Assembly (NCBI GenBank): GCA_907165275.2
Contig: OU015672.1
Span: 2,214,501-2,278,500, forward strand
DNA: 64,000 nucleotides
Direction: 5' to 3'
From: Zygaena filipendulae
Lineage: Eukaryota > Arthropoda > Insecta > Lepidoptera > Zygaenidae
Shown piece after piece: positions 1 to 12,027 of the stretch. Under the pieces are notes generated by a model. That model made no database searches. It had not been told where the DNA came from and saw nothing but the letters and a program-made list of their open reading frames with translations. The position numbers and the translations under genes are program-made. The first letter of the stretch is position 1. Every line of letters starts with the position of its first letter.

Positions 1-92
1 ACGTACCTACTATGTAACTGTGTCTTTGTAATATGTGTTTTCTTCTGTGTGCGTGCAATAAAGTATATTTGATTTGATTTGATTTGATTTGA
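1..92. repeat. retroelement-like 3' tail with (GATTT)n microsatellite
   Basis: The window opens inside a segment ending in a polyadenylation-like AATAAAG followed by about five copies of GATTT (roughly 67-91). A short pentanucleotide tract after AATAAA is a usual 3' end of moth non-LTR elements. The 5' part lies outside the window, so the family is not assigned. Confidence 0.45.
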
Positions 93-764
93 AAAAAGGT
101 TTTATTTTCAATTTACTAAAGGGACTACAGAACAAGATAATTTTAATATACGCATATTAATGGTACGAGAAAAATACACAAGAATTCTTCCCCATCTATT
201 ATTTGCTACGAGTACAATAAAAAAATGTTTGGCGCAAAAAATGTAAGGAATTTCTTTGTGCTTTAATATTATTAAATCCATCTCGTATAATAGGGACTTC
301 ATTGAAGTCATTAGCTCTACACCAGTATTATATTCAAGCTAGAAAAAGGTGACGGCCCTTGCAGGAGAAAGAATAGCACCACACACAAATTTGAAGTAGG
401 TACCTTCATTTATTTATTTATTTATTTATATAAAGAAAAGTATATAAGGCAATTATTTTATCTTGGAATTCCCGCGGGATCCCCGAAATTTGCGCGGGTG
501 AAAACGCATTAAATTTTTTAGCGCTCAGTTTCATGAATACTGTATTTTGATGGAAAATAATTAAGTAAAAATTAACGTGAGATAGGTACCTACTCTTTAA
601 ATATTTCGGACGAGAATAGAATACTAATATATTTAACATAGCTTTCTTTAATGAATATGGTGTCCCTTGTTTATCCTAATCCCTTGTATTATATTTATGT
701 ATATAAAAAAGTTTTTTTTTTTTTTGCCATATGCCGGAAATTATGTTGGTAACTAGTATTTTAA
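93..764. other. AT-rich intergenic DNA, no gene seen
   Basis: AT-rich sequence with one short piece of the common CTAG repeat family near 465-505 (a CCCGCGGGATCCCCGAAATT segment) and a poly-T run near 710-725. No open frame has coding character and no RNA gene is visible. It ends at the TTAA target site (761-764) of the piggyBac-like element. Confidence 0.5.
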
Positions 765-1069
765 CCCTAGAAAGATAATCAATCATATTTTGATGTACGT
801 AGAAGATAATCATGCGTAAAATTGACGCATAAGTTTTAAGTAGTTGTAATGTGATTTTTTATTTATTGATTTAAATAAACTTTACCAGTATTATTTTTTT
901 ACACTCTGATAAAATGATAAATACCATAATTAGTATATTTATATTTATTTATTATATAAAAACAAGACCGAACCATAAAACGTCTTAAAAAATCACCAAA
1001 AATTTGGAATATTTTTTCTTTTATCACAAATAACTTTTTTTTCCTAATTATCAGCCATTTTAAGTTATT

Positions 1070-1748
1070 AACTCAGTAATAAAGGCATTATATATATCAA
1101 ATGATAGGAACATACAGTTATATTCCAATAAGTCAGATACAACTTTCTTCCATATCTAGGTATATTATGTTGTCGGCAAATAGATTTTTTTGCATTTTCA
1201 CGATGCATTTGCCTTTCGTCGTATTTTTTCCTCACTGCTGTCATCATCAAGATGCCAATCAAAGCACGGATTCATTCATTCTTGTCACGAAATGTAGCAA
1301 CAATCATAGATTTCCGTTCCAACGATATCTCGGTATTAGTCCATCTTACAATTTCGATAGATATTATTTCATAAGAAAAAAAAAAATTAATCTTGAGAGG
1401 ATCATATACATGTCGGACTCCTTTGACATCTAACAATATTCAGTGCTGATACTCTGTTACGTCTTGTGACCTTCAAAGTCGACCAGCAATCCTTGCCTCT
1501 AACAGTCTGCTTTGGCAAGTTTAGTATTCGATGAGAAGCCGAGGAAGAAGCCAGTTGCTGAATCATTTCTTCGTGTAAGAGTTCGTTTCTGCTGGACGTC
1601 ACCTTGTCTTCTCTCTCCTTAGTCATAAAACCTTTTTCGAAGTCACTCTGCACGCCGTCTTCACTCTCATGTCCTCACAGACGGCTTCGTCATCACGCTC
1701 TAAAAAAACGCTCAGGATTCGATCTTCTCCCAAAATTCTACTGTCCAT
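1070..1748 (-). pseudogene. piggyBac transposase, N-terminal fragment, broken
   Basis: On the minus strand a start codon at 1748-1746 opens a frame with acidic spacing like the piggyBac N-terminus (MDSRILGEDRILSVF). After a frameshift, the frame at 1653-1402 reads NLPKQTVRGKDCWST and then RVSALNIVRCQRSP, which I recognise as the conserved piggyBac N-terminal region. A further piece near 1262-1220 reads IGILMMTAVRKK, the start of the catalytic domain. Later sequence, including the three catalytic aspartates, is absent or unreadable. The fragment cannot encode an active transposase. It is flanked by intact element ends, so the element could only have moved with transposase supplied in trans. 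Confidence 0.85.
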
Positions 1749-1827
1749 TATTGCATTATTTTATCAGGATATCTACGAAAATATATAAATAATACATAAA
1801 ATAAAGTAACAAGTATCATCAGATAAA

Positions 1828-1970
1828 AAGTTCCCATCCCCATTCCAGGTCGGCAACGCACCTGCATGCCTTCTGGTGTTGCAGATGTCTATGGGCGGCG
1901 GTAATCACTTACCATCAGGTGTACCACTTGCCGGTTTGCCCCCTATGACATAAAAAAAAAAAAAAAAAAA
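1828..1970 (+). mobile_element. poly(A)-tailed non-LTR/SINE 3' end inserted in the piggyBac relic
   Basis: A GC-richer segment contains TCGGCAACGCACCTGC, then GGTGTTGCAGATGTCTATGG and ACTTACCATCAGGTG, and ends in a run of 19 A residues at 1952-1970. This is a widely dispersed moth retroelement 3' end. Its position between the piggyBac leader and the transposase fragment shows it inserted later. Confidence 0.65.
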
Positions 1971-2227
1971 CAGCATGAATGTCTATTTAGGCCAAAATCT
2001 CAAAAATCACTTAAAAGATAATCATGCGTCATTTTGACTCACGTGGTAGTTATATTTCCAAATTGATGACACTTACCTCAGTGAGACATGCGTCTCACGG
2101 AAGGTCTATTAAGCAACGTGAGAGATGTCCTAAAAGCACAGCAACAGATTCGAAAAATTAAAAACGAGAGAGCAATATTTCGAACGCATATGCGTCAATT
2201 TTACGCAGATTATCTTTCCAGGGTTAA

Positions 2228-3227
2228 TTATTGTCTTCATTTGTTTCTTTTCCAGTTTGTACGTTGTGTAGAAAATTATGGTGCGACCTCTAACCCGAAA
2301 CGATCCTACGCCCTATTATCTCGTTTCCTGACAGCCAACTGACATGAGTATCGGCCTTTGGGCTTCATAATATCAGATGTTGGATCACGCAAATCCCTAT
2401 TCTGCTATTGCAGGCAGGCGTAAAAATAAAACGTAAATTGGGTCCGGTGTAAATGAATTCTTTGTGTATCAATCCTTTCTCAAAGCTCCCATTTCAAATG
2501 AGGGGTAGACGTGGGTCAGTGAGTAAGAAATTTAATAAGAATGGTCAATCTTTGACATGCAATTTTCAGAAACTGATTCAGGGACCTTATTACTACACCA
2601 CCGGCACCGTTCCTTCCATTCCTGCATTACACAGAGCACGTAATATAATTATAATAAACGAAATTTCAAAAGAACATAAGGTAGGTACCTACTTTAAGAA
2701 CTAAACCTCGAGGAATAAATTGATTGAAGTTAAACAACGTTCAAATGTGTATACCTACTATTTGCGACACCGCCAGTAGGTATCCAGTATGTACTAGACC
2801 GAGAATTGGGACAAAAAAACGAGTAATAGGCAATCCGACTGAGCATCAAAGTGACGCCACTCGTAAATTAATCTCACTCTGAAAAACACAGATCAAAGGT
2901 CAGATTAGCAATCTATATTAGTTGAAGATCTCTCAAGTTTATGATCTCCCTCTTGAACATGTTTAATTTCAGTGAAAAAGGGACGAAAATATGAAAGAAA
3001 CAAAGAAAGAAAATTACCTGTATAAAATACAAAAAATGAGACACAACCCAAATGAACATTGAATATACCTAGAGAACTACACATATTATAATAAAATTAA
3101 AAAGTAACAAAACAAAACTTAAAATAAAAGAAACAATAACAATTTATGACATTTGTGTTTCTGTTTCTAACACTCCGTCCTTTTCTAACATGAAAATATT
3201 AGGTTTATAGATTGATATATAATCATA
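2228..3227. other. intergenic DNA, no gene seen
   Basis: Unremarkable AT-rich sequence with a TAGGTACCTA palindrome near 2683. Short open frames at 2088-2342 and 2453-2704 show no recognisable domain, and the first overlaps the piggyBac leader, so neither is called. Confidence 0.4.
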
Positions 3228-3625
3228 CTAGCATGTTGCCGGGGGGTTCACCCGCGTTAATTTCGGAGTTACCACGAGAATTCCGTTTGTGCATCCCTGA
3301 CAATACCTATGTATGCAAAATTTCATTATGATCGGTTAAATCATTAATACGTGAAAACGTAACAAACAAACACATAAACTCACATTCGAGCTCCAAAGTA
3401 GCGTAATTTACGCCGTATAACGTCAATTAATTATATTAGCAGTCAAAATGATTTCAACCGTTTCGGTGATTAACTGTTTCCCGTGTAAATTTCGGAATTC
3501 CCGCGGGAATCCCGAGATAAAAGGTACCCTATGTCCTTATCTGAACCCCTGACAACGTGTATGCAAAATTTAATGATGATCAGTTGAGTGTTATTTTCGC
3601 ATATATGTATATTAGTAAGGAAGTA
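3228..3625 (-). repeat. two degraded Helitron-like CTAG-repeat copies, minus orientation
   Basis: The first copy starts CTAGCATGTTGCC at 3228 followed by a TTCACCCGCGTTAATTTCGG segment. A second, also minus-oriented, runs from about 3470 to 3620 with TTCGGAATTCCCGCGGGAAT and CCTGACAACGTGTATGC. Both match the full copies at 32014-32207 and 42583-42790 but have lost their terminal structure. Confidence 0.6.
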
Positions 3626-3984
3626 GGGATTATTGTGGCGGAATTTCATAATAATAATTGGTACTATAAGAGGCAAAATGGCTATAATTATCTATATGTA
3701 CATAGGTAAAGTATGAAGGCAGTGGGAAAACATGTCTGTAACAAATAGTGGTGAGTTTAGCCCAATTGCCGTCGCCACAATAGGCGTATCTCCAATAATA
3801 GCCCATATTTGTCAAGCAGCAAAGCATACCTTAAACCGGGGAGCTATGAAATTAAAATATTCGTTTCTTGTGGCATGTGAAATTGTTACAACTTAACTAC
3901 TGATAAATAATTCGTTATCACCATTCAATGGTTATCACTCGTTTAGTAGAACTTGTACAAACACGCACTAATAGTACCTAATTG

Positions 3985-4291
3985 CAAAGATCATATTATT
4001 GAAAGAGAATAGATTGACAATACGCTCGGCCGCTAAGCTTTACCCTTGAACCACGCAGAGGTCAAATTATCTTACACTAACAAAATGCCGTTGGCTAGCA
4101 GAGACTATTTTCTATAGATATCACTTGTCGGAAAGCTATGTGATTGGTTATTTTGAAATGTAATTTGTGGTGACTGGTGTGGCAACGATGTGATTGGATT
4201 TTATTTTGATCATTCGCCCCGCAAAAATTGGTTGACGTGGATTGCATAGTAAAAGTTTGTATTGTTTGTCTATTCTCTTATAATGTCTTTG
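3985..4291 (+). mobile_element. hAT-type MITE, copy 1
   Basis: A 307-bp element with imperfect terminal inverted repeats: left CAAAGATCATATTATTGAAA, right (reverse complement) CAAAGACATTATAAGAGAAT. The same element lies in opposite orientation at 20755-21061 with an intact 8-bp target duplication. Here the flanking octamers CCTAATTG and AGTAATTG match at 6 of 8 positions, which fits an older 8-bp duplication. No coding sequence. Confidence 0.75.
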
Positions 4292-4710
4292 AGTAATTGT
4301 ATAATTACATGAGTGCTCTCTTCACGCACGCACTCAAAAATACACAGAAGTGAATTGAAATGGTTTTGATAGACGCGTGCATTATTGACTCGTATCAAAG
4401 TCAAATGTTTTGGAACGAAGTTCTTTATCGCACGGTACGGATGGGGGCTGGGCGAAATTTTCCGTCACGGCGTCATAGGTACGAGCTTATTGGTTAATTA
4501 ATGGTTTTTGGATATTATTTACTTTTTTTATCAAATGTGTGAAAAGTGATTACTTACTTAGTGGTCACCTCTTAATTCATTTTTTCATTCATTTTCGAGG
4601 TACGCTAAAAATAAAGAATGTGCTAGTAGATATCAACAGGGCGCAAAATCAGATGAAAGTCAAATATTCGAAAGCTTATAATATCTCGGACACTACGAGG
4701 CGCAGAAACT

Positions 4711-4900
4711 GCCCCGCGGATTCACCCGCGTTAATTTCAGAGATTCTGCGGGAATTTCGGGATAAAAAGTTGTGTAAATTACTCCTTATAACATGAGCTA
4801 TCTACCAGTGAAAGTTCCGTTAAAATAGTCCAGCCGTTTCAGAGATTACCTGGAACAAACAGACAGGCAGACAAAATTTTCAAAAATTGATTTTTTGATG
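4711..4900 (-). repeat. CTAG-repeat fragment, minus orientation
   Basis: A truncated copy recognisable by CCCCGCGGATTCACCCGCGT, TCGGGATAAAAAGT and the AAACAGACAGGCAGAC tract. Confidence 0.55.
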
Positions 4901-4984
4901 TTAGTACTTATAATAATATAATATAATGTTATATAATTAAATATAATTAGATATAGTTTTATTGGTCCATGGTACCTGCCTATA

Positions 4985-5472
4985 TCTATACTAACATTAT
5001 AAAGAGCAAAATTTTGTGAGTTTGTGACGTCGTAGGGGGTAATCTCTAGATCTACTGAACCGAACTTGAAAATTCTTTCACTTATAGGAAGCTACAGTGA
5101 TCGTGAGTGTCATAGGGTACTTTTTATTCCAGAATTACCCCGGAAATTTCTAATTTGCCGTTGGTGAAACCACGGGGGAACGGCTATCTCTGGATCTACT
5201 GAACCGATTTTGAAAATTCTTTCACTTATAGGAAGCTACAGTAATCTTGAGTGACGTAAGGTACTTTTTATCCCGGAGTTCCTATGGGAACTCCAGATAT
5301 TGTGTGTTTAGGAGGTTTTAGGGGGTGATCGCTGGATCTACAGAACTGATTTCGAAAATTCTTTTACTTATAGGAAGCTACAGTGATCGTGAGTGTCATA
5401 GGATACTTTTTATTCTGGAATTACCGCGGGAACTCCGAAATAACCGCGGGTGACACTGCGGGCGTCAGCTAG
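4985..5472 (+). mobile_element. Helitron-like non-autonomous element with internal direct repeats
   Basis: Starts TCTATACTAACATTATAAAG after A4984 and ends GGGCGTCAGCTAG before T5473, so it sits between A and T with TC at one end and CTAG at the other, as Helitrons do. Inside, a unit containing GGATCTACTGAACCGATTTT and CTTATAGGAAGCTACAGT is repeated three times (about 5040-5400). No coding sequence. Family assignment is an inference from the ends. Confidence 0.6.
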
Positions 5473-5873
5473 TAAAGTTATAAACGTGCAGTGATTTGTT
5501 ATACACCTCTTTCTTAGATCGTATAATTACGGGGATGGCGGGAAAATGATTAATTATTAAATTTGGAACTCGGTGTAAACAAATGCCACATCCGAATTGG
5601 ACATCTTGCGTCCGTCATTTGATATATCCGTCTATGCCGCGTAGACTACGTAGTCGGTACGCTACGATAAGTACGTATATGGATGTATGTATATATTTAA
5701 AGGAGCATACCTATATCCCACTAAAGCAATCACTCAAGAGGTAAAAGCGCTCTGGCTCTACTTTTTATCTTCCCAGTGTTTCTTAATGGGATGAGGAAAT
5801 AAGTCGATCGAGGTCAAATCGTCTTGTCGCAGGCAGGTACGGTGAGTTGAGTCTTACTTATAACTAGCTGTGC

Positions 5874-6165
5874 CCCGCGGTTTCACCCGCATGAAACGTT
5901 TTTGTATGACAACTTTTTTTCCCAACATCCGATTTAACAAAGCCTATATGTCGCTCCAGGTTTAGCTTAATCTACCTGTGAAAACCGCATGCAAATCCGT
6001 TCAGTGGGTTCGGAGATCATCGCGAACAGACAGACAGACAGAAAAGAATTTTAAAAACTCTTTTTTTTTGTGGTCGTTTGCTCTTCTTTTATCACTCCCT
6101 GTCAAAATTTGTCAAAAATATTCAATGTACAGAATCGCAAATTCTACTCTTTTATTATAGTATAG
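5874..6165 (-). mobile_element. Helitron-like CTAG repeat, minus orientation
   Basis: Starts CTAGCTGTGCCCCGCGGTTT after A5873 and runs through ACAGACAGACAGACAG to a terminal TTATTATAGTATAGGTAGA. This is the second subfamily, with the TCTATAC-type distal end. A short (TAGA)n tract follows at about 6166-6180. Confidence 0.6.
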
Positions 6166-6394
6166 GTAGATAGATAGATATTCGTACAATCCTGTTTTCA
6201 TTTTATGAGGATATTATTTGGTTTGGTAGGAAATAGGAATTCGTTGAGTAGGTACCCAATCTGTAAACAATTATATCAAGGGGACGATGGGGACGCACTG
6301 CACAAACGCTCATGTAATATTTATTTTGTATTTAACAATTTTACTCAGTTTGTTATCGTACCTAACTATAGTTATTGTAAATGCTAAATGCTAA

Positions 6395-6541
6395 CGTGTG
6401 TTTGTTACGCTTAAACTGCTTAACCGATCATTTTGATACACATCATCAGGGGTACAAAGGATACTTTTATCCTGGAATTCCCGCGCGACCTCCAAAATTA
6501 AGGTGGGTGAAACCAAGAGGAATAGACGGGGAAAAGCTAGT
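6395..6541 (+). repeat. CTAG-repeat copy, plus orientation, 5'-truncated
   Basis: Contains TTTGTTACGCTTAAACTGCT, CCTGGAATTCCCGCGCGACC and ends GACGGGGAAAAGCTAG before T. The distal end is lost. Confidence 0.55.
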
Positions 6542-8248
6542 ATTTAAACATTTCGTGCTTCACTGACCCACGCGGTTTCACTCGCATCACGCATCATCAT
6601 CTTTTTCAATTTTATTGGTTGAAATACGTGTTTCGGTGTTTGAAAAGAAGAACCCAAATATCAAATTTAAAGTGACTTCAAAATTTACGGCACTTTCATC
6701 TTCAGGGGTTTTTCCTGAAAGCTCTTAGTGGTTGTGTAATAACAAGGATACCTACTTGTTCCATCTCTAGCTTCAGTAGGCTGGGTGTTGACGAGTCGGA
6801 AAGATTTTACGATTAATAAAGTTGCAAGTATTAGATTTTAAAATATTTTTAATCCAGGTAGCTACATAGTTCCTAAGAAAAAACCAAAATAGGTACAAAT
6901 CTGCTAGTAGATAATTTTGAAGGAATCGTAATTCGTATTATGTGAACTTGTACCCGCATGCAAATAGTACATATACAAAGCACAGCCAACGGCTGAAAAC
7001 TTAGAGCGCGCAACTTAGTCTCGAGTATACTCGCAACATCTGGATGCCGGAAGATTTTGTTCAGTCGTTGACCTTCATTATTACTATTGCAAATAAGATT
7101 GATTCAATGGCTGTCATTTTTTTTACATATTTCTGCTGCTGAATATACAGTCAGCAACTAAAGGGAGGCTTTGAACGTCATGATAAACAACTTTATGGAC
7201 CCTTAAATGAGGGGATATATTGTAATAGTTTACATTTAACTGATAAATGATTTTATTGTAGAATCATCTGGGGGCACGGCAGTCGACGATTCAAGCGAAG
7301 CGGGAGCACTACCTATCTTTTCTCGAAGCGCTTCGTCGTTTATTTGAACCCTTATAATTTGCCCGAAACGGCCAAGCCACATATTCTGACTAAGAGGTGT
7401 AGAGTTTGAGAAGTTAGGCCTTATAGAGTTAGGGCGTCTAGAGTTATACCTTATAAGCTTGACTCTACATGAGATCTGATAACTTTTTACAATTCCCGTC
7501 ATATGAACTCGTCTTAGTATCATTTTACATCAAAATGTTTTTGGTGGGATATTCTATTACGTACCTAATATGAAAGTCTGGAAGACGTTTGTTATTCAAT
7601 GAAATTAAATAAACGAATATACCGTCCAGAATCAAAATTGATTAATTAGTTTAATAAAATAAAATAAAAATTGGTGGTAAAGCGGAGTTCGTTGTTATTT
7701 TGTTAATAAAAATTAAAAGGCCCTTTTTTATTTCCTTGCATTTTTTTTAAGAAAAGCACTATACATAAATGCCTCGGCCGAAATGGCAATTGCCTGTCTC
7801 GTATCATTGAAGTCCTCGCCGCGGCTCGGCCTTCAAACTCATACTCGACCTGCAATTGCCTATATCGCTGCCTTTGCAATAATGTGCTATTATTTCAACA
7901 CAACACACAGGCCCATCTTAAGATTTGATGGCAGTAATCAAAAGAGTACACACCAATAAACTGCCTAACCTAAGTATTTTATTGTAATTAACTTGGTTAG
8001 TAATTTTCTCAGTAGTACCTACATCGCAACAACTTGCTTAGTATTAACATTTATTCCAGCCGTTGTTTTTGTAGTTATTTTATTATTATTTTTATTGTAA
8101 TTAAGGTCACCTGACGAAGCGAAATGAAATTACTTTTAAAAGCGTTAAAACATTGCGCAGGCGAATGGAAACTCATTTCGAATTTTAATCACTGGTTGAG
8201 TCCAACAATCAAGTTACCACTTTAAAATATTTTCATCTTTAAATACTA
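6542..8248. other. intergenic DNA, no gene seen
   Basis: AT-rich sequence. Between about 7380 and 7470 there is an irregular run of GAGTT/CTTATA direct repeats, and at 7750-7880 a GC-richer dispersed segment (CCTCGGCCGAAATGGCAATT). The open frame at 7236-7523 (minus) has no recognisable domain and is not called. Confidence 0.4.
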
Positions 8249-9091
8249 GCTGTGCCCCACGGTTTCACTCTAAAAATATCCAATGACAATCAGAGATAAA
8301 GCAGCTTCCTATCAGTGAAACAATTTTTAGAATCGTTTCAATAGTTCCAGAGATTACCCGCAGTAGTATTATATTAGTAGTATCTGTGCCCGTAATATCC
8401 TAACTTACAAACTTACCTACGTCTCTATAAAATTTTTAAAGATTTTGTGCTAACGTTCATTGATTTTTTATCATTCCGGTGTCCGGACAATCTTTGAGAT
8501 TATTGGTTTGCTGTTATGTTATTGTATATTAATTGTAAACACTTTAAATAAATTTAGAAAAATGAGTGAGTGTCGTGGGACACTTGGTTAGAGCTTTCCG
8601 AGATATAAACTTACGAAAATTTGCCTTTTATCAGATTTTACGCCCCGTTGTTTAATGTTCTCTACTAGCACATTCTTGATTTTAGGCGTGCCTCGAGAAT
8701 GATTAAAAAAATGAATTAAGATGTGACCAGTAAGTAAGTATCTACTTAGGTACCTACCTAATCACTTTTTACACATTTACAAATATAAATCAAAAATCAA
8801 GCTCAGTCAGTCAAGTCAAGTTTATAGGTCAGTAAATTTTAATTTCGCTATTTCTCGGGAGAAAACTGCAAACTTGCAACATCTTTTTTTCGTAGATAAA
8901 CATGGTAACGCGTAGGTTTTTTAAGTACTTAAATTTACTTCAAAGTACTTCGATTTGGCTTTTTCTGGCCGATTTGTGTATCTCATACATGGAGAACGTT
9001 GACAAACTATATTGATCCAAGACAGCCGGCGCGTACCGTGCGAACTTCGTTCTAAAAATGTTTTCAACCTAAGAAATTTTTATTAAGTTTA

Positions 9092-9590
9092 CTAGCTGTG
9101 TCCCGCAGTTTCACCCGCGGTAATTTCGGAGTTCCCGCGGGAATTCCGGGATAAAAAGTACCCTGTGTTCTTCTTAGTACCCCTGACAACGTGCATGCCA
9201 AATTTCATCCAAATCCGTTCAGCCGTTTTTGCGTGATTGAGTAAACGTATGCGAGGATAAGAGCTCGAAAGCGCATTTTCATCCGAATTGCTTCAAATTT
9301 ATCGTCACTGCTCAGCTCCTATGTGTCTTAGCGTTATGTTATATAGCCTATAACATGCCCAGGAGTATGGACTACAATCGTTTGGTTAAAATCCCTTCAG
9401 TAGTTTTTGACCCATGCGTGCACATACAGACAGACAGACAGACAAAAAATTTACTGATTGCATTTTTGGCATCAGTACCGAATACCGATCACCTATATTA
9501 ATTTTGAATTCATCCTCCAATATTAATTTTGAATTCAATGTACAGAATTGACCTCTCTACAGTTTTATTATAAGTATAGATATAGATTTG
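9092..9590 (-). mobile_element. long Helitron-like CTAG repeat, minus orientation
   Basis: Starts CTAGCTGTGTCCCGCAGTTT after A9091, includes TTCCCGCGGGAATTCCGGGA, CCTGACAACGTGCATGCC and CAGACAGACAGACAGAC, and ends in TTTTATTATAAGTATAGATA. It is about 500 bp and carries an extra middle segment (9240-9400) absent from the 194-bp copies. Confidence 0.6.
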
Positions 9591-10326
9591 TACTGGGATT
9601 AAGAGTATCGGATGTTACTCATACGGTATACCTACCTGTTAGGTTTTCTATTCTATGAGTTGATCTTGTAGTTTCAGAATTTACCTACAAAATTGCATCA
9701 CAAAAGCTTTTTCCATATACCTATACTTTTTTGTATATACCTATGACGTATGTAGATATATTAAGAGCAGCTATTCCCAATAATTTCACCGTCGACCTCG
9801 CGAATTTCGAAATTCCTTACATAGCTGGTTCAATTACCTCCATAATAGGTACAAATACAAAGAGATATTACTATACTAGGTATATTGAGCGCTCCATTTG
9901 TGAACTAATAACAAAAATAGGTATCGCAAACTGGATACCTTTCAATCCACACAACTTTCAATCGTGCCAATAAGAATCCCAAAGCCGCAGGCAACAACAC
10001 CTCGAGATTGAAACAAAAATCTATTCGGAGTATTAAAATATTACCTACGCTACAGATAGTTCTTATGCCATACGAATAAACATTGATATCTCATTTTTGG
10101 TAAAACTGAGACGTCTTACGCGTATTTTCTCAACGATATCTAAATCTTGCCTCGTCTAGTTATTTAAAAGGGGAGACCCTTTTTTCGGAACAGGCACAGG
10201 TGTCGGTTATAAAAATATCGGAGTATCCAGACGTAGGCAGTTCTGGTAGGAAAGTAATAGCTTGTTTTATGTCACCCGGTTTATAGCGGAAAGTCGGCCG
10301 TCCACATTTATAACAGCATACGTATG
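9591..10326. other. intergenic DNA, no gene seen
   Basis: AT-rich sequence without recognised repeats. Open frames at 9731-9973 (+) and 10160-10342 (-) have no recognisable motifs. Confidence 0.35.
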
Positions 10327-10454
10327 GGTTTCGAAGCATCATGGATGTAATACGAATCGAAGATTGAAAATTGAATGCTTTTATTGAGATTGTTTTATAA
10401 CCGTGCGCAATGGCCTTATGGGGATGTAACTGGCAGTTTAATCTTTTAAAACAG

Positions 10455-10500
<46 letters not shown>

Positions 10501-10665
10501 GTTTATTCGAAGCATCATGGATGTACCTAATACGAATCGAAGATTGAAAATTGAATGTTTACTTTTATTGAGTTTGTTTTATAACCGTGTGCAATCGCCT
10601 TATGGGGATGTAACTGGCAGTTTAATCTTTTAAAACAGATAATAATAATAATAATAATAATAAGT
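10327..10665. repeat. tandem duplication of about 175 bp, each unit ending in (TAA)n
   Basis: The segment starting ATTCGAAGCATCATGGATGT and ending ACTGGCAGTTTAATCTTTTA plus a TAA microsatellite occurs twice in a row, at about 10327-10504 and 10505-10665. The microsatellite is longer in the first unit (about 15 TAA) than in the second (about 8). The units differ by small indels, such as TAATACG versus TACCTAATACG. Confidence 0.8.
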
Positions 10666-11769
10666 TTATTTAACCACAAAACATTTTTACAAAATACAAC
10701 TTGAACATAGGTGCTTTTCTGTTTTTTTTTGTTCATTCTCCGTCTACGTGCGATATCAATTTATTCTATCTAACAATCATTGTAAGAGACGGAGCTAATG
10801 ATATTCAATCAAAAGTTTTTTTTTTCTTTATTTCAACAATCGAACGGAGTTTATATTTTAATCGGTTTACTGCAGTTACACCAGTATTGTAGTCTGTGGT
10901 TACACGCTGGTTGTGTACAAAGAGTAGTTATTCTTCTGAGATAACCACTACGGTAGTGTGAATGACCCCAATTTACAGGGAATCAAAAAACAAAATAATC
11001 CATAATTTTTCATAAGTCGGGACTTAAGCGACTTACATACAACTATAGCTGCTCCCCCAATGTTTTACCTGCGGTAATTTCGGTGTTCCCGCGGGAACTT
11101 ATTATTTTCTTTTTGAAAAAGCTAAAAACATGTGTCTATTGTGAATGTGAAGTGTGATGAAAATCGATCGATTAAGGCATTGTCTTATCAACCTTAAACT
11201 AAATTTTACTCGCTCCGTGCACGCAGACTGCAGAGTGCTCAGCATCTTAGTCTCCGTTGGGAGAAAATGACATTGGGAATCGTAAAATTCGTGATTGAAT
11301 GGTTGATCTTGGGAGTTTTATGGGTTCCACATAATAATATAATAACGTATTTTGTGACTGTTCTTATCCCTAATAATTTCCTTGCAGCCGTTCATGGATT
11401 TAATAATGACATTAAACCAAAGTACGTACCTACCTACTTACAGCTACGCACTAAATACGAATGAATGAAAGATTGTTAGAAAATAAATCCACAAGTTCCA
11501 CAACTGCTTATCTACAGACATTCACTCCGGATTCATGTTAAGCAACAGTCAACACTGATCATGGACTCTATCCATCATAATATTATGTTAGAGTCAGTCG
11601 ATATGGAAGGTAGAGGTAGGTACCCCCTATTCTCTAACAAGACCTATTTGATTAAAAACTATTATATTATATAATTTATAAAATAATATTATATTATTAT
11701 TAGATATGCAATACTTTCTGATGGTTTTGTGATTGAGCAAAATAATTACCTATTTAGCCCCTCAGTCCT

Positions 11770-12027
11770 CTCAGACCAAATAAAAACTAAAGACGGAACG
11801 TCTCGAACAACGAAGTGAAGCGTATGCATGTGGTGCTTAGGTAAGTGCCACAACGATTCCCAGGTACGGTGTCTTTTTCTTGTAAGTGTGCGTGTTTCTG
11901 TGTACCTACGTGCACGGCGTGGTGTCTTTTTCCTGGCTTCACTTGTTTGTTCTACGCGTTCCGTCAATGATACCTTTATTATATAGAATGTCTTTGCGTT
12001 CCGTCCTTAGTTTTTATTTGGTCTGAG
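11770..12027. mobile_element. inverted-repeat MITE of about 258 bp
   Basis: The left end CTCAGACCAAATAAAAACTA is mirrored by the right end TAGTTTTTATTTGGTCTGAG, and the match continues inward through GACGGAACG / CGTTCCGTC, giving arms of about 30 bp with one or two mismatches. No coding sequence and no clear target duplication. Confidence 0.7.

Larger units (their letters stand above)
765..2223 (-). mobile_element. piggyBac-like transposon relic with both ends and TTAA target duplication
   Basis: The element is bounded by TTAA at 761-764 and 2224-2227. The left end starts CCCTAGAAAGATAATC and repeats AAGATAATCATGCGT near 808; the right end, read on the minus strand, starts CCCTGGAAAGATAATC and continues into GCGTAAAATTGACGCAT. 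Both are the terminal and subterminal repeats known for piggyBac. On the minus strand, a leader of about 230 bp resembling the known piggyBac 5' leader precedes transposase-like sequence, so the element runs right to left. At 1459 bp it is shorter than a full piggyBac (about 2.5 kb). The 3' part of the transposase is gone, and a poly(A)-tailed retroelement fragment sits between leader and coding sequence. Confidence 0.9.

Noticed and set aside
1101..1433. Plus-strand 110-codon frame
   Set aside because: Antisense of the piggyBac transposase fragment; no motif of its own.
2088..2342. 84-codon frame near the right end of the piggyBac relic
   Set aside because: Antisense of the element leader and terminal repeat; crosses the TTAA boundary, so it cannot be an ancestral gene.
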